Numbered from the stretch's first letter, positions 1 through 10,213 are shown. The stretch is 64,000 nt of DNA from Aspergillus flavus (GCF_009017415.1 NC_092409.1:4712001-4776000), one strand, 5' to 3'. Made by a program: numbers and translations. The notes: generated by a model from the letters alone, not told the origin.

Positions 1-576
1 GAACGGTATTCTGGGACTGGGTGGTTACCCTAAGCCGGGTGAGGAGGACCCTGACCTCATCAACCCTGGTAAGGAGACTGTCACCCTGGCCAGTGGTGCT
101 TCTGTGTTCGGCTCTCACGAGAGCTTTGGTATGATTCGCTCTGGTCGTATTGATCTTACTATGCTTGGTGCTCTCCAAGTGAGCCAGTACGGAGGTATGT
201 CTTCGATCATGTTCCTGGATTCTCCTTCAGCCTCTAACAACTGCCCATAGATCTCGCGAACTTTATGCTTCCTGGTAAGGTGAAGGGTGTTGGTGGCGCC
301 ATGGACTTGGTCGCCAATCCTGAGAAGACCAAGGTCGTTGTGACTATGGAGCACGTCGACAAGAAGGGCAACCCCAAGATCTTGCCTGAGTGCTCTTTCC
401 CCCTGACTGGCCCCCGCTGCGTGTGGAAGATCATCACTGATCTGGCCGTCTTTGAAGTCAGCCCCACCGAGGGTCTGACCCTTGCTGAACACGCTGAGGG
501 TGTCTCTGTTGAGGAGATCCGCAGCAAGACTGCCGCTCCTTTCAAGGTTGCGGATGACTTGAAGCCCATGTTGTAA
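1..576 (+). CDS. Succinyl-CoA:3-ketoacid CoA-transferase, 3' part (truncated by window start)
   Basis: Mitochondrial CoA-transferase (SCOT/OXCT family) that moves CoA from succinyl-CoA to acetoacetate or another acyl acceptor. Only the C-terminal part is in the window: the frame starts at base 2 and reads [20 protein letters not shown], so the window opens just after where the family's catalytic Glu (S-E-N-G motif) is expected. The conserved blocks [19 protein letters not shown] and [19 protein letters not shown] follow, then [17 protein letters not shown]. One 56-nt intron (195-250, GTATGT...CATAG) interrupts the codon for Asp in QYG-D-LANF; exons are 1-194 and 251-576. The stop is TAA at 574-576. 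The family assignment is secure. Whether the fungal enzyme works on acetoacetate or on acetate/propionyl-CoA cannot be told from this fragment. Confidence 0.93.
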
Positions 577-1853
577 TTATAGATATCCATGCACATATAG
601 AACGTTAAATTGATTTTGTTTTGGCTACGAAGATATTCCATATCATGACATTCTAACTCAAGTCGCAACTCATTGTGCATGGTCCACTGCGCCTCAATTC
701 CTCACTAGTACCAGTCGCTACATGTTATTGGTCTCTGGCTGCAACTAGAGGCCATGGGTTTTGAACATACACGTCGCATGAAGCTGTAAAGTTTGACATA
801 AACCTGATACGGAGAAGCGACCCGCTGGCGCTTATGACAGAAGTACTTCTACTCCTACATCATTTGGCCTCCGTCTCACTGCTGCCATATTCTTTTCTTG
901 TCTAGCTAGGCCTGGCCATCCTGCCAAGCAAGGGTTTCTTCAGTCCAAATAACGTCATGCATTAGTTGCCTTCTTCGTTCATCTGCAGCGCCTGACACGC
1001 CGATCCACTGACGTTTAGCCCTATAGTTTTTTTATGTTGCTAATTTACGACTTTTCGGAGTCCAGGGTCTGGAATCCACTCTGTCTGTGAAGAACCAGGA
1101 AGTCACGCTTCAAGTGGTCAGAGTTTCTAGTTCCCGGAAAGTATAATTGATTGCCTGCAGAAGCCCGATGCTCTGACCCTCAGCCAGCGCAGCGGCGAGG
1201 ATGCTGTACTACTACATCATTAGACCCACTCACCCATGAGCGTCAGGTCGATTCTTTTCCGGAAATCAAGAATATGCTACAAACATGAAGCTCTTTGGTG
1301 TAAAATATCCAATGCGACGTCGGTACTTTTCTGATTTAACTTTGGAACTGCTGACTTTCCTGGCCGTTAAACCCTCAAAATCCTGATGTCGCTCGTATCT
1401 ATCTTGATTTGATTGAAGCTTCATTCTCAAAAACCCTCGTAAGTAGTATCCTCTCTCATTCTTGGACAACAAAGGGGAGCAGATTTGCTATTGGATGGAA
1501 TACGATCCCTCGAATGTCGAGCTGCATTTGCTGTTGCCGTGTGACTGTGTCGGCAAAGGCTTAATGCAACCATTTCCCACCTTGAATAATGGCACATCCC
1601 ATCATAGGTGGTCATTGAGCATGGAAATGACGATTTCTATCATTGTCAATGCATATATGAAGCACTATTGTGCGGTTGGAAAGGCATATAAGGTCGTGGA
1701 AGACTTCGAGATACAGTACAGGATTCCCAGACAGAAAACACGAGAAAGAGCATTGCAAACATAAAGAGCACAGTATTCAAGTCCGTTCAAATCAAGTATC
1801 TACTCGCTTTATTGTTCTATTCAAAGCATTCGCTACTTGTTGCATTTATCAAA
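577..1853. other. Intergenic region upstream of the NRPS-like gene
   Basis: About 1.28 kb between the CoA-transferase stop and the NRPS-like start. Open frames are short and match no family I recognise. An ATATAAGG-like stretch near 1684-1692, about 165 bp upstream of the NRPS-like ATG, could act as a TATA element. No RNA gene is visible. Confidence 0.6.
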
Positions 1854-4800
1854 ATGGACCGCTACCTCTCCACCCACGTTGGCCACAGGCCGGACGCCAT
1901 CGCCATCGAAGACGATACCCAGAAGTTGACTTATAAGGACCTAGACCGAGAAGTCGACAGGCTAGCCTCCGTGTTGAAGAATTACCACTTGAGCCCCGAG
2001 GAGCCCATTTGCATCATAGAAGGAATAAATTCCAACCTGGTCATTGCCCAGCTTGCGGTCATTAGAGCAAGACTGACCTGTGTACCGATCGAGCCATCGA
2101 CCCCCAAGCTTCGTCTGAGTGATATGCTCACTGATATCGGAGCCAAATATATCCTGTCTGACAAGGAAGATGTTGCCGATGGTATCGAACACATTGTGAT
2201 TCCTATAACAGGCCAGAGTCCTCATGGTGCTTCTGAGGCGCAGAAAGACAACCAAGTGAACGGTTCAGTCCATGACCCAGACCACGAATACCGCAGCCAT
2301 ATTCTATTCACATCAGGATCAAGCGGAAGACCCAAAGCTGTTCAGATACCTGAAAGAGCTATCATTCATCTAGTGACGAAAACAGCTTGTACGCCGCTGG
2401 AACCCTCTGACCGTGTTGCACTTATAAACAACCCTGGCTTTGATATTTCTCTCTTTGAAGTGTTCGCTCCATTGGTCGCAGGCGCAACGATGGTCCCCGT
2501 GCCTCGCATGGTTGTGACTGATCCGTTCGCGTTCCGAGAGTTCATCGCAGAGAAAAATATCTCAGTGATATTTTTGACGGCAGCATTGCTTTCTATTACT
2601 GGCCACACCTGTCCTACGGCTTTTCGCGGTGTCAGAATTGTCTTGAGTGCCGGAGATGTGCCCAGTGTCGCTGCCGTAAAGGCCATCTTGAAATCCTCTG
2701 CACCTCCAAAGCATCTCTGGAACACATACGGCCCAACCGAGACAACGACCTACTCCACCATGCACGAAATTAAAGCCGAAGAGTTTCAACATGATTTCTT
2801 AGGCATTGGTGGGCCAGCTGGGGACACTCAATTGTGCCTTGTGGATGAGAACCTGAAACTTGTAACAAAGCCCGGTAAGGTAGGCGAGATTCTTCTCGGG
2901 GGGCCCGGTATGACTACAGGATACATCAACCGCCCGGAGGAGAACAAGAACAGCTTCGTCACCCTACATGGAATCAAATATTACCGGACCGGCGATCTCG
3001 CAAGGTATCGCGTAGCTACGCCTGATGTCCTTGAATTTGTTGGCCGCATAGACCATCAAGTAAAACAGGGTGGTTTCCGCGTGGAATTAGGGGAAATCGA
3101 ACAAACTCTCTATGCGAGCGGTTGGTTGACTGGTGCCGTCGTACAGCAAATTGCTTCACAAGATGAAGGCAAAGAATCGTTCCTTGTCGCATTCGTGATA
3201 CCTGCTGTTGCTAATACAGTTCGTGCTCGTACACTCTCTGAGTTCTTGGGGCAGAGATTGCCATCGTATATGATTCCGAGCGATTTTATCTTTTGCTCGG
3301 AGTATCCCATGACGGCGCATGATAAGGTCGACCGGAAAGCTTTGGAGCAGCAGTACCAAGAAAGTCGAGAGAGTCAAGGCGCTGCCAACGGCGAACAGTC
3401 AAATGACCATGGAAATGACACAGAAAGTGTAGTGAAGTCTCTTTGGTCATCCTTATTGAACAAGGACAACATCGACAACGATGATGACTTCCTTGCACTT
3501 GGAGGAACGTCCCTTCAGTGTGCAACTCTGATAAGTAAACTGAGGCAGCATCTGGGAAAGACAATCTCCATGGGATCACTTCATGACAACTCACGACTCG
3601 GTGATTTGGTCAATTACCTTGATGGATTTGCTGAAGGGGGAAATGCACCGGACGAAGCAGACAAGTGGATCGCGGACTCCAAGATCGCTGACTATCTGCA
3701 CGCCGTTCCTGATTGGCAAGCGGAGAATGAAGGAAAGGTTTTCATATCGGGTGTCACTGGATTTGTCGGTGTCAACTTTCTGAGCCGATTCTTACGGATG
3801 CCCACAGTCAAAGAAATCGTGTGCGTTGCACGGTCTAAAAACGGCATTAACCCCAGAGACAGGGTGGAGGCGACTTTGGAGCAATATGATCTGTGGGATC
3901 AATCAAAAGAACACATGCACAAGCTAAGGGTCTTAAGTGGAGATATATCTCTCGACTTACTCGGACTCCCAGCAGAGCAGTTCGACTGGCTGGCCAACTG
4001 GGCAAGTGTGGTCTTCCATCTAGCCGCCAAAGTTAATTTCTGCGATCCATACCAAGCCCATGTTGACTCTAACACATTGGGAACGAAAAATATGTTAGAT
4101 CTTGCTGCTAGTGGACGGCGAAAGGCCTTCCATTTCATGTCCAGCATTGACGCATGGGGCCCAACAGGCCTAGTATTTGGGACCCGCAAATGCCTTGAGG
4201 ACGAGCCTCTTGAGCGCCACGTACGAGGCTTACCATTTGACATCGGCTACGCGCAAAGCAAATGGGTTGCTGAAATGATGGTGCGTCGAGCTCGCGACCG
4301 TGGGCTTCCCACTGCTATCTATCGGCCTGGATTCACCATCGGAGACTCCCGAAACGGGGCAGGGAACCCGGATGACTTCTTTGCACGTTTGATAGTCGGC
4401 AGTATCAGACTGGGCGCGTTCCCGTATCTTCCACGCCAGAGATTGGAGTACGTGACTGTTGACTATGTACTCGATGCTACCCTGCACATCGCCTCTCATA
4501 ACGAAAACCTCGGCCGATCATACAGTCTGGTTGCTCCGGACCCGAAGGACTCGGTGAACCTCGAACAGACGGTTGGTGTGATCAGGGATCTCGGATATCC
4601 ATTGAAGCATATCCCCTACAAGGACTGGGTTCGGATGCTACAGCGAACAAGTGATATGGATAATCCCTTGCTCCCTGTGATGCCACTCCTTCAGGAGCCA
4701 GTGTTGAACGGACTGACCAGGTTTGAGACGAGTAGGAATACGCCTCACTATGATAGTTCCAACACTGTTGCTGCCCTGAAGGATGCACCGGATATTCGAT

Positions 4801-4889
4801 ATGTACCCTTTGATTCCAAGATGCTGGATAAATTTTTTGATTTCTGGGAGAGCAAAGGATTTTACAAGATGCCACGTATAAATAACTAA
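1854..4889 (+). CDS. NRPS-like enzyme, adenylation-thiolation-reductase (A-T-R)
   Basis: Predicted carboxylic-acid reductase of 1011 aa in a single exon. The A domain activates an acid as its adenylate, the T domain holds it as a thioester, and the NADPH-dependent R domain releases an aldehyde or alcohol. Core motifs visible: A3 LFTSGSSGRPK (about aa 150), A5 NTYGPTETT, A7 YRTGDLARY, A8 GRIDHQVKQGGFRVELGEIE and A10 KVDRKAL. The carrier site is LALGGTSLQ (about aa 549, phosphopantetheinyl Ser). The reductase starts at SGVTGFVGVNFL (about aa 632), with YAQSK as the short-chain-dehydrogenase Tyr-Lys pair (about aa 797). There is no condensation domain. The start is set at MDRYLSTHVGHRP because upstream codons have no ATG and A-domain homology begins there. 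It is shorter than Lys2 alpha-aminoadipate reductase (about 1400 aa) and lacks its N-terminal extension, so a lysine-pathway role is unlikely. A hand alignment to GrsA gives specificity residues D-I-F-F-L-A-T-T-Y-K; the substrate is unknown. Confidence 0.92.
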   Translation: MDRYLSTHVGHRPDAIAIEDDTQKLTYKDLDREVDRLASVLKNYHLSPEEPICIIEGINSNLVIAQLAVIRARLTCVPIEPSTPKLRLSDMLTDIGAKYILSDKEDVADGIEHIVIPITGQSPHGASEAQKDNQVNGSVHDPDHEYRSHILFTSGSSGRPKAVQIPERAIIHLVTKTACTPLEPSDRVALINNPGFDISLFEVFAPLVAGATMVPVPRMVVTDPFAFREFIAEKNISVIFLTAALLSITGHTCPTAFRGVRIVLSAGDVPSVAAVKAILKSSAPPKHLWNTYGPTETTTYSTMHEIKAEEFQHDFLGIGGPAGDTQLCLVDENLKLVTKPGKVGEILLGGPGMTTGYINRPEENKNSFVTLHGIKYYRTGDLARYRVATPDVLEFVGRIDHQVKQGGFRVELGEIEQTLYASGWLTGAVVQQIASQDEGKESFLVAFVIPAVANTVRARTLSEFLGQRLPSYMIPSDFIFCSEYPMTAHDKVDRKALEQQYQESRESQGAANGEQSNDHGNDTESVVKSLWSSLLNKDNIDNDDDFLALGGTSLQCATLISKLRQHLGKTISMGSLHDNSRLGDLVNYLDGFAEGGNAPDEADKWIADSKIADYLHAVPDWQAENEGKVFISGVTGFVGVNFLSRFLRMPTVKEIVCVARSKNGINPRDRVEATLEQYDLWDQSKEHMHKLRVLSGDISLDLLGLPAEQFDWLANWASVVFHLAAKVNFCDPYQAHVDSNTLGTKNMLDLAASGRRKAFHFMSSIDAWGPTGLVFGTRKCLEDEPLERHVRGLPFDIGYAQSKWVAEMMVRRARDRGLPTAIYRPGFTIGDSRNGAGNPDDFFARLIVGSIRLGAFPYLPRQRLEYVTVDYVLDATLHIASHNENLGRSYSLVAPDPKDSVNLEQTVGVIRDLGYPLKHIPYKDWVRMLQRTSDMDNPLLPVMPLLQEPVLNGLTRFETSRNTPHYDSSNTVAALKDAPDIRYVPFDSKMLDKFFDFWESKGFYKMPRINN

Positions 4890-5471
4890 TGGTGGCATTT
4901 CAGGCTATTGCTAACGGCTTCTCTCGCGGTCGTTCAAAAGAAGGTACAGAAATATGCAAGCTACCTCCTTCTTCGTGGTTTTTATTGTCGCGGTAAAAGC
5001 AATTCTTTCTCCAAACAAGTAAAAGTTTCTCTTCTTTTTCCATCACATCACCATGATTATTATATGTTGGTTTCTTCGACTCTTCTATAGTGAAGAGGAC
5101 GAACAGATCTACAAATTACGAGAAGAGAACTATCCATACGGTCAAGAAACCTCGAGCCCTATAACCTTCCCACATCGGCCTAGCGTGCTCTCTGAAAAAG
5201 GATAATCTAACTACATTAAGTCTAAGCGAGACCCGTCGGGTAAGTTACCTTTGAGTTTACTACTGTACGGAGTACATTCTCAAACAGTTTCTCAAAATAT
5301 AAAAAGATTGCATCACGATCTGTTTTATACATTACCAGGTACTCCGTACAGGAGTCGATAGACTCAAAGGCTTGGATCCAATTCCAATTTGCTAACCTGA
5401 AAAGAGTATCGTTAAAGTCACAGAAAGTGATATAGACATGCATATAAAACCCGACTGATTACAACCATCAC
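4890..5471. other. Intergenic region with two copies of the CTCCGTAC-type palindrome
   Basis: 3' flank of the NRPS-like gene. It contains TACTGTACGGAGTA near 5260 and TACTCCGTACAGGAGT near 5339, in opposite orientation and about 80 bp apart. No gene is recognised. Confidence 0.6.
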
Positions 5472-5797
5472 TTATTCCAATACCGGTTTGATATTGGCCG
5501 CTTGTTTTCCCTTTGGTCCAGTCTTCACTTCAAATGTAACCTTTTGAGTTTCTTTTAGAGATTTAAACCCCTCCTAAATCAAATTAACAGGAATTGTATA
5601 TGAGCACGCGATTCCTATATATTTCTTGCTCGGTTATCATGCACATACTGTCCGAATTTCAGAGAAGTGGGCAAAAATATCTTCCCCGCTGTTGTCTGGG
5701 GTAATAAACCCAAGCCATACAGGCAAATATGGGGGATGAACACCGTGAATAAGGGAGTTTCGTAGGTAGGGCTTGGACTTGCTGACCCTTTTGGCAT
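5472..5797 (-). pseudogene. Cold-shock-domain (CspA-type) gene relic, frameshifted
   Basis: On the minus strand, 5649 to about 5711 reads GFITPDNSGEDIFAHF then SEIRT, which is the middle of a bacterial-type cold-shock domain with the RNP2 motif DIFAHF intact. A plausible 75-nt intron (5574-5648, GTATGT...ATTTAG) joins it in frame to 5472-5573, which reads EGFKSLKETQKVTFEV then KTGPKGKQAANIKPVLE and a stop, the standard C-terminal half. Upstream the frame breaks. RNP1 (normally K-G-F-G-F-I) appears as YG-LG-FI with one base apparently missing near 5715, and the KWFN segment is unrecognisable. The nearest ATG in the upstream frame is at 5797. CSD proteins bind single-stranded nucleic acid and act as RNA chaperones; in fungi they are patchy and of probable bacterial origin. 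An undetected upstream exon could rescue it, but I found no KWFN coding sequence up to about 6100. Confidence 0.7.
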
Positions 5798-6132
5798 GGC
5801 CGTTAATATGACTCCTATGCTGAGTTCATGCTACAACATAATCACAGTTAGCACAGTGGGCAAGACATGCTCGTCGTAGAATATGTGACTGTCATTATCT
5901 TTTTCTCATCATTGTCTTGATTCTAATTGGTATTCTTGTAATGGTCACAACTGACTACCGATACGACAACACTGGACCTAATTATAGAGAGTGGGGCAGC
6001 GGGGTGTACAACCGTATATGGAAGTCAATAAACTACACCTAATAAGACGCTCCAACACCGTTTCCAAGTCACATTCTCTCTATCAAGGCAGCAACATATT
6101 TGAATCCATTCACTGGCCGAAGCTACGAAGGT
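5798..6132. other. Intergenic gap between the CSD relic and the SDR gene
   Basis: 335 bp that should hold the 3' untranslated part of the SDR gene and any 5' sequence of the CSD relic. I searched it for a missing KWFN exon and saw none. Confidence 0.5.
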
Positions 6133-6891
6133 CTACCACGACAACTCTTGTCCCTGGTAGGTAATGAACTTGCCCGAAGTTGCCTCTCGAGTAGCCCCGT
6201 CAATCACCTCTAGCATTCCCTTGACGCTATTGTCAATCGTCTCCGGAGGGCCAGATTCGTATCCCCACTGCTGCGCGACAAAGTCTCCTGCCCGCGTCTG
6301 TACCCATCCCGGATGCAGTGCCACGACAATCAAACCCGGGTGCTGAAGATGAAGTGCGCGCGTGATCCAGTTTCCCGCCGCACGGCTGGGTCCATAAGCG
6401 CCGCCCGGGACGGGTTCTTGGTCGCCAATGGAGCCCACTGAAGAAGAAATGTTGATGAGCTTGGGCGTGGCGGTAGACTTTTGGAGCAAGGGCCACAGTC
6501 CCTGGAAGACGAGTAAGGGGGCAATTGTGTTCGTTTCGAAGGATGCCCGCAGATCCTGAGCTGAAATCAAGGCGGCTGGCACCATGGGGGCTGCGTATCC
6601 GGCGTTGCAGATGAGAACGTCAATGTGGTCAATGCCAGCGGCAGCATTGAAAGTCTCGGCGACCTTTTCGGGGGCAACAGCCGATGAGAAGTCGAGCTGG
6701 AGGATGTGGAGGCTGCTCTGTTCGCCTACGCTGACAGCTTGGGTTTCCGCCTGGAGACTGGCGGCGGCCTCCTCATTGCGGACAGAAGCAAAGACAGTGG
6801 TAGCTGGGCGTGCTAGGAGCGATTTGACCAAGCCGAGACCGAGACCTCTATTCCCGCCGGTGACAACGTAGACTTTGTTGCTGGACGCCAT
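6133..6891 (-). CDS. Short-chain dehydrogenase/reductase with atypical YxxSR active site
   Basis: A 252-aa intronless classical SDR, probably NADP(H)-dependent. N-terminal TGGNRGLGLGLVKSL is the Rossmann TGxxxGxG motif, CNAG is at about aa 95, and INISSSVGSIG carries the catalytic Ser. The active-site block is AYGPSRAAGN: Tyr is present, but the Lys of Y-x-x-x-K is Arg. The substrate side LHPGWVQTRAG is the usual P-G motif. The closest general resemblance is to the fungal ketoreductase group that includes norsolorinic-acid reductase-like enzymes, but no substrate can be inferred. On the coding strand a TATATAAA element lies at 7048-7055, about 155 bp upstream of the ATG. It sits 2 kb from the NRPS-like gene, between two gene relics. 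The Lys-to-Arg change may reduce or alter activity, since Lys orients the cofactor and lowers the Tyr pKa in classical SDRs. Confidence 0.9.
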   Translation of the reverse strand: MASSNKVYVVTGGNRGLGLGLVKSLLARPATTVFASVRNEEAAASLQAETQAVSVGEQSSLHILQLDFSSAVAPEKVAETFNAAAGIDHIDVLICNAGYAAPMVPAALISAQDLRASFETNTIAPLLVFQGLWPLLQKSTATPKLINISSSVGSIGDQEPVPGGAYGPSRAAGNWITRALHLQHPGLIVVALHPGWVQTRAGDFVAQQWGYESGPPETIDNSVKGMLEVIDGATREATSGKFITYQGQELSW

Positions 6892-7503
6892 GGCTAACGT
6901 AGTGAATAGAAGAAAGTAGCACGGCAGAGTGCAGGATATGGATCCAAGAGCGAAGTGTCAATTTGGAAATCAGTGGTCAATTTTCTAGTGTACTAAGGCA
7001 AAGGGGGAAGGGAAATACAGAGGGGCAGTGCCGGGGAAAGAACAGGGTTTATATAGTCGGGCCCCTCTCCTGATCCTTCTTTGCTTACTTTTCATTTGCA
7101 CTCAGTACACTTCTCTCATCAGAACTTAGGGTTTCCTCCTTGGGTTGGGTTGGTGGCCTTAAAGCCTGAGACATGCCCGTCTAGCTGAACCGCCTGATTG
7201 GACAGGCCTAGGACATACATCCCCACTACTACGAGGCGTCGTCATCTGCCAACTCACTTCGTAATCCATGATCTCTAACAATATTGGAACTTATATACAA
7301 TAGCTAAGTTATGATTACTGGTCAATATGCAATTTAGTCGAAGCCCTGTTTTTAGTGGCGGCCGGTTGCTCTATTTCAGCTGGGTTGGTGTAGTGAAGTC
7401 ATTCTCGATCGCGGACTGGAGCTATAGAATGGATGGTGGTTGAGTCTGGCCGTTGATTGTACTGGAGGTCCACTTGACGAATGGCAAATGCGCACAGTAA
7501 TGC

Positions 7504-7540
<37 letters not shown>

Positions 7541-7560
7541 CTACCAGAAAGGCTTGGGAT
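6892..7560. other. SDR promoter and low-complexity spacer
   Basis: Holds the TATA element of the SDR gene (TTTATATA at 7048-7055 on the plus strand) and a long AG microsatellite at its right end. Minus-strand frames through the AG run only encode a Ser-Leu repeat and are not genes. Confidence 0.6.
7507..7537. repeat. (AG)15 microsatellite
   Basis: An uninterrupted AG dinucleotide run of 30 nt plus one base. It lies directly downstream (in the sense of the minus strand) of the broken end of the D-Ala-D-Ala-ligase-like relic. Confidence 0.97.
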
Positions 7561-8315
7561 TCAGTGGAAAAAAGAGAAAACAGTGAACTCTCTGCCGGAT
7601 AAGAAGGCCTCGATGAGGATCCCACTCGATGAAACGGCACTTGCTCTCACGGCTTGAGTAGCAGGATATAATTGGCTTGCGTTCCTAATCTTGTTGCTAG
7701 CTTTCATCCCCTTTGAAGAGCCCTCAGCAAGTGGATTTGCAAATAGCGGATATTTTGAGGGACTTTTTTGGCGTGTTGGTAATGGTCTATAGTCTTCTGG
7801 ATCTTCTCAGGTGTGAGTTCCTCTTCATCATCGAGGTGCAGCACGACGAATGGGGCTGTCGGGACACCGTAATGCTGAAGGAGCATCTTGTTTTAGATTA
7901 TACATTGTTAGTACAGCACTGTCAACATCTCTGTCACCCATGCTCATGAAAAGTACTTGTCCTTCCCTTACCCAAACACAATTTCATAGTCGCCGCATCA
8001 GAAAATGTGAAAGGAACACGATACGCCTCTAACCGAGAAGGTGCCTGCCCTTCCCTGGCTGTCCCGTACAAGCCCTCAGTCATATTGAAAGCTAGACTCC
8101 AGGTTTCGCTGTCTCCCGCAGCAAGTCTCTTGACGAGGGCATGAATGCCTGGGACATGCGTGACATCATATCCGAGTTTGGCTAGTGAAATCAGCGATTT
8201 AGTCTGCAGCTTCATCCACCTCTAGCGTTCTGCAGTCTTCTTCTGAATATCCCAGCGAGCGAAAGATGGCGCAAGATTCGTAGACAAGAGCTATTGTTTG
8301 CTTGTGGTATGTCAT
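7561..8315 (-). pseudogene. D-alanine-D-alanine-ligase-like ATP-grasp gene, decayed
   Basis: Four minus-strand segments in changing frames line up, in order, with a D-Ala-D-Ala ligase-type ATP-grasp protein. (1) 8315-8202 starts MTYHKQTIALVYE and stops at an in-frame TAA. (2) From about 8196 to 7965, in another frame, come KLGYDVTHVPGIHALVKRLA and FNMTEGLYGTARE, the conserved N-T-E-G block, followed by YRVPFTFSDAATM. (3) 7886 to about 7745 gives MLLQHYGVPTAPFVVL. (4) From about 7740 to 7564, in a third frame, come PLAEGSSKG, the hallmark glycine-rich ATP-binding loop, and ILIEAFLSGREFTV. A stop follows and the C-terminal catalytic part is missing. A candidate intron between segments 2 and 3 (GTAAGG, a CTAAC branch, ACAAG) joins out of frame. 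Fungi make no peptidoglycan, and homologues in filamentous fungi probably came from bacteria. The good residue conservation suggests recent inactivation. Confidence 0.85.
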
Positions 8316-9028
8316 TATTGGGGGTGGTTTAGTATCGGTGTATGCCTGACCAGTCGGTAGGCAATGAGGATAACTGTATACCCTTATAGCGGTGTGATTC
8401 CTGCACGATTAAAAAGTGACGCAAAGATCTGCATGGTGGATACTCGGCCAACCCTGCTCAGAAGGGTTGCCTGCAGATATTCCCCATGCAATATGTGTTA
8501 TGTTTTCCGGAAAGGAGGCTGATATGGTACAATCAGAATACATCCTCAAAAGCCTCCCTGAGGTAGAGCACATAGCTAGGAAGGTTTCTGTCATATATTG
8601 AGGGATTTTGGAGATCAGATGTTGTAGATATACATTTCTCAATATATAAAGCTGTTATAAAGCCTGCAGTGTTCTCTAGCAGCCGTACATGCAGATTGTA
8701 GTGAGCACTACTCAGTAGGTTCCTATAAATAACCTGGAAGAGTTTAGGGTATGCTAAGTTGCTAACCAGTCTCCATATCAAATGGTGGAGTGGAAACTGT
8801 GGAGACGGAAAGGTCGGGAGTCGGCGGCAGAATGTAGGGAAATCATGATGAAACAGGACGGATACGCACCCGCAAGCTAGGGCTTAGGGTACATCACGTG
8901 CAACTGGTAGACATCACGTGGGCCACTTGTTTGCTAAGCGAGAAATGGTGAAATTGAGTGTCATCGCCTCTTCCGACCAACCGGACCTTTCAGCGATCGT
9001 CAGCCAGCAACAACGAAAAATCGCAACC
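8316..9028. other. Intergenic region and ubiquitin-eL40 promoter
   Basis: No gene is recognised; minus-strand frames at 8409-8781 match nothing I know. The right part is the promoter of the ubiquitin-eL40 gene and carries two CACGTG boxes. Confidence 0.55.
8895..8920. promoter_or_regulatory. Paired ACATCACGTG boxes upstream of ubiquitin-eL40
   Basis: The 10-mer ACATCACGTG occurs twice, 20 bp apart, with CACGTG cores at 8895-8900 and 8915-8920, about 110-135 bp upstream of the split start codon. CACGTG is the core of bHLH (Cbf1-type) sites. The same-face spacing of about two helical turns and the proximal position suggest a functional element; the binding factor is inferred. Confidence 0.55.
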
Positions 9029-9836
<808 letters not shown>

Positions 9837-10213
9837 ACGATTCGCCCTATCTATCTTGTTACGGTTTTTCTACGTTGCTGTGGTGGAGACTTGCTGGGGG
9901 TTATGAGTCGATTGCAGTCTGGGAGGTTTTGTACGGCGTTAGAATGATGAAACATTACAGCCAAAGTCAAATGTTATTAGTTGACTCCCTCTCGGATCAA
10001 GTTGCAATCAAAAGAATTGTAAAAATTCAACTTCGCTCATAATCCCTTGTTCTGATAGGTACAGTTTTACAAACACATGCAAGACCATTGGACGTAGAAA
10101 TGAAAACAAGAAGTCAATACATAGTTAGGAATATAGCTCTGCTGCCCGAGCAGATCCATCAAGTCATCTAGCGGATCCAAGATATATTGGAATTGGGAGG
10201 AACCTCAGGTCCT
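9837..10213. other. Convergent 3' intergenic region
   Basis: Holds the 3' ends of the ubiquitin-eL40 gene (plus) and the Yip1-family gene (minus). Nothing else is seen. Confidence 0.6.

Noticed and set aside
115..680. Minus-strand frames over the CoA-transferase
   Set aside because: Shadows of the conserved plus-strand coding sequence.
1462..1764. 100-aa plus-strand frame upstream of the NRPS-like gene
   Set aside because: No family resemblance and no sensible splice to the NRPS-like start, which already has a good ATG.
7507..7537. Possible CRISPR-like or satellite repeat
   Set aside because: A simple AG dinucleotide run without spacers.
7422..7640. Ser-Leu repeat protein on the minus strand
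   Set aside because: The repeat is only the translation of the AG microsatellite overlapping the ligase relic.
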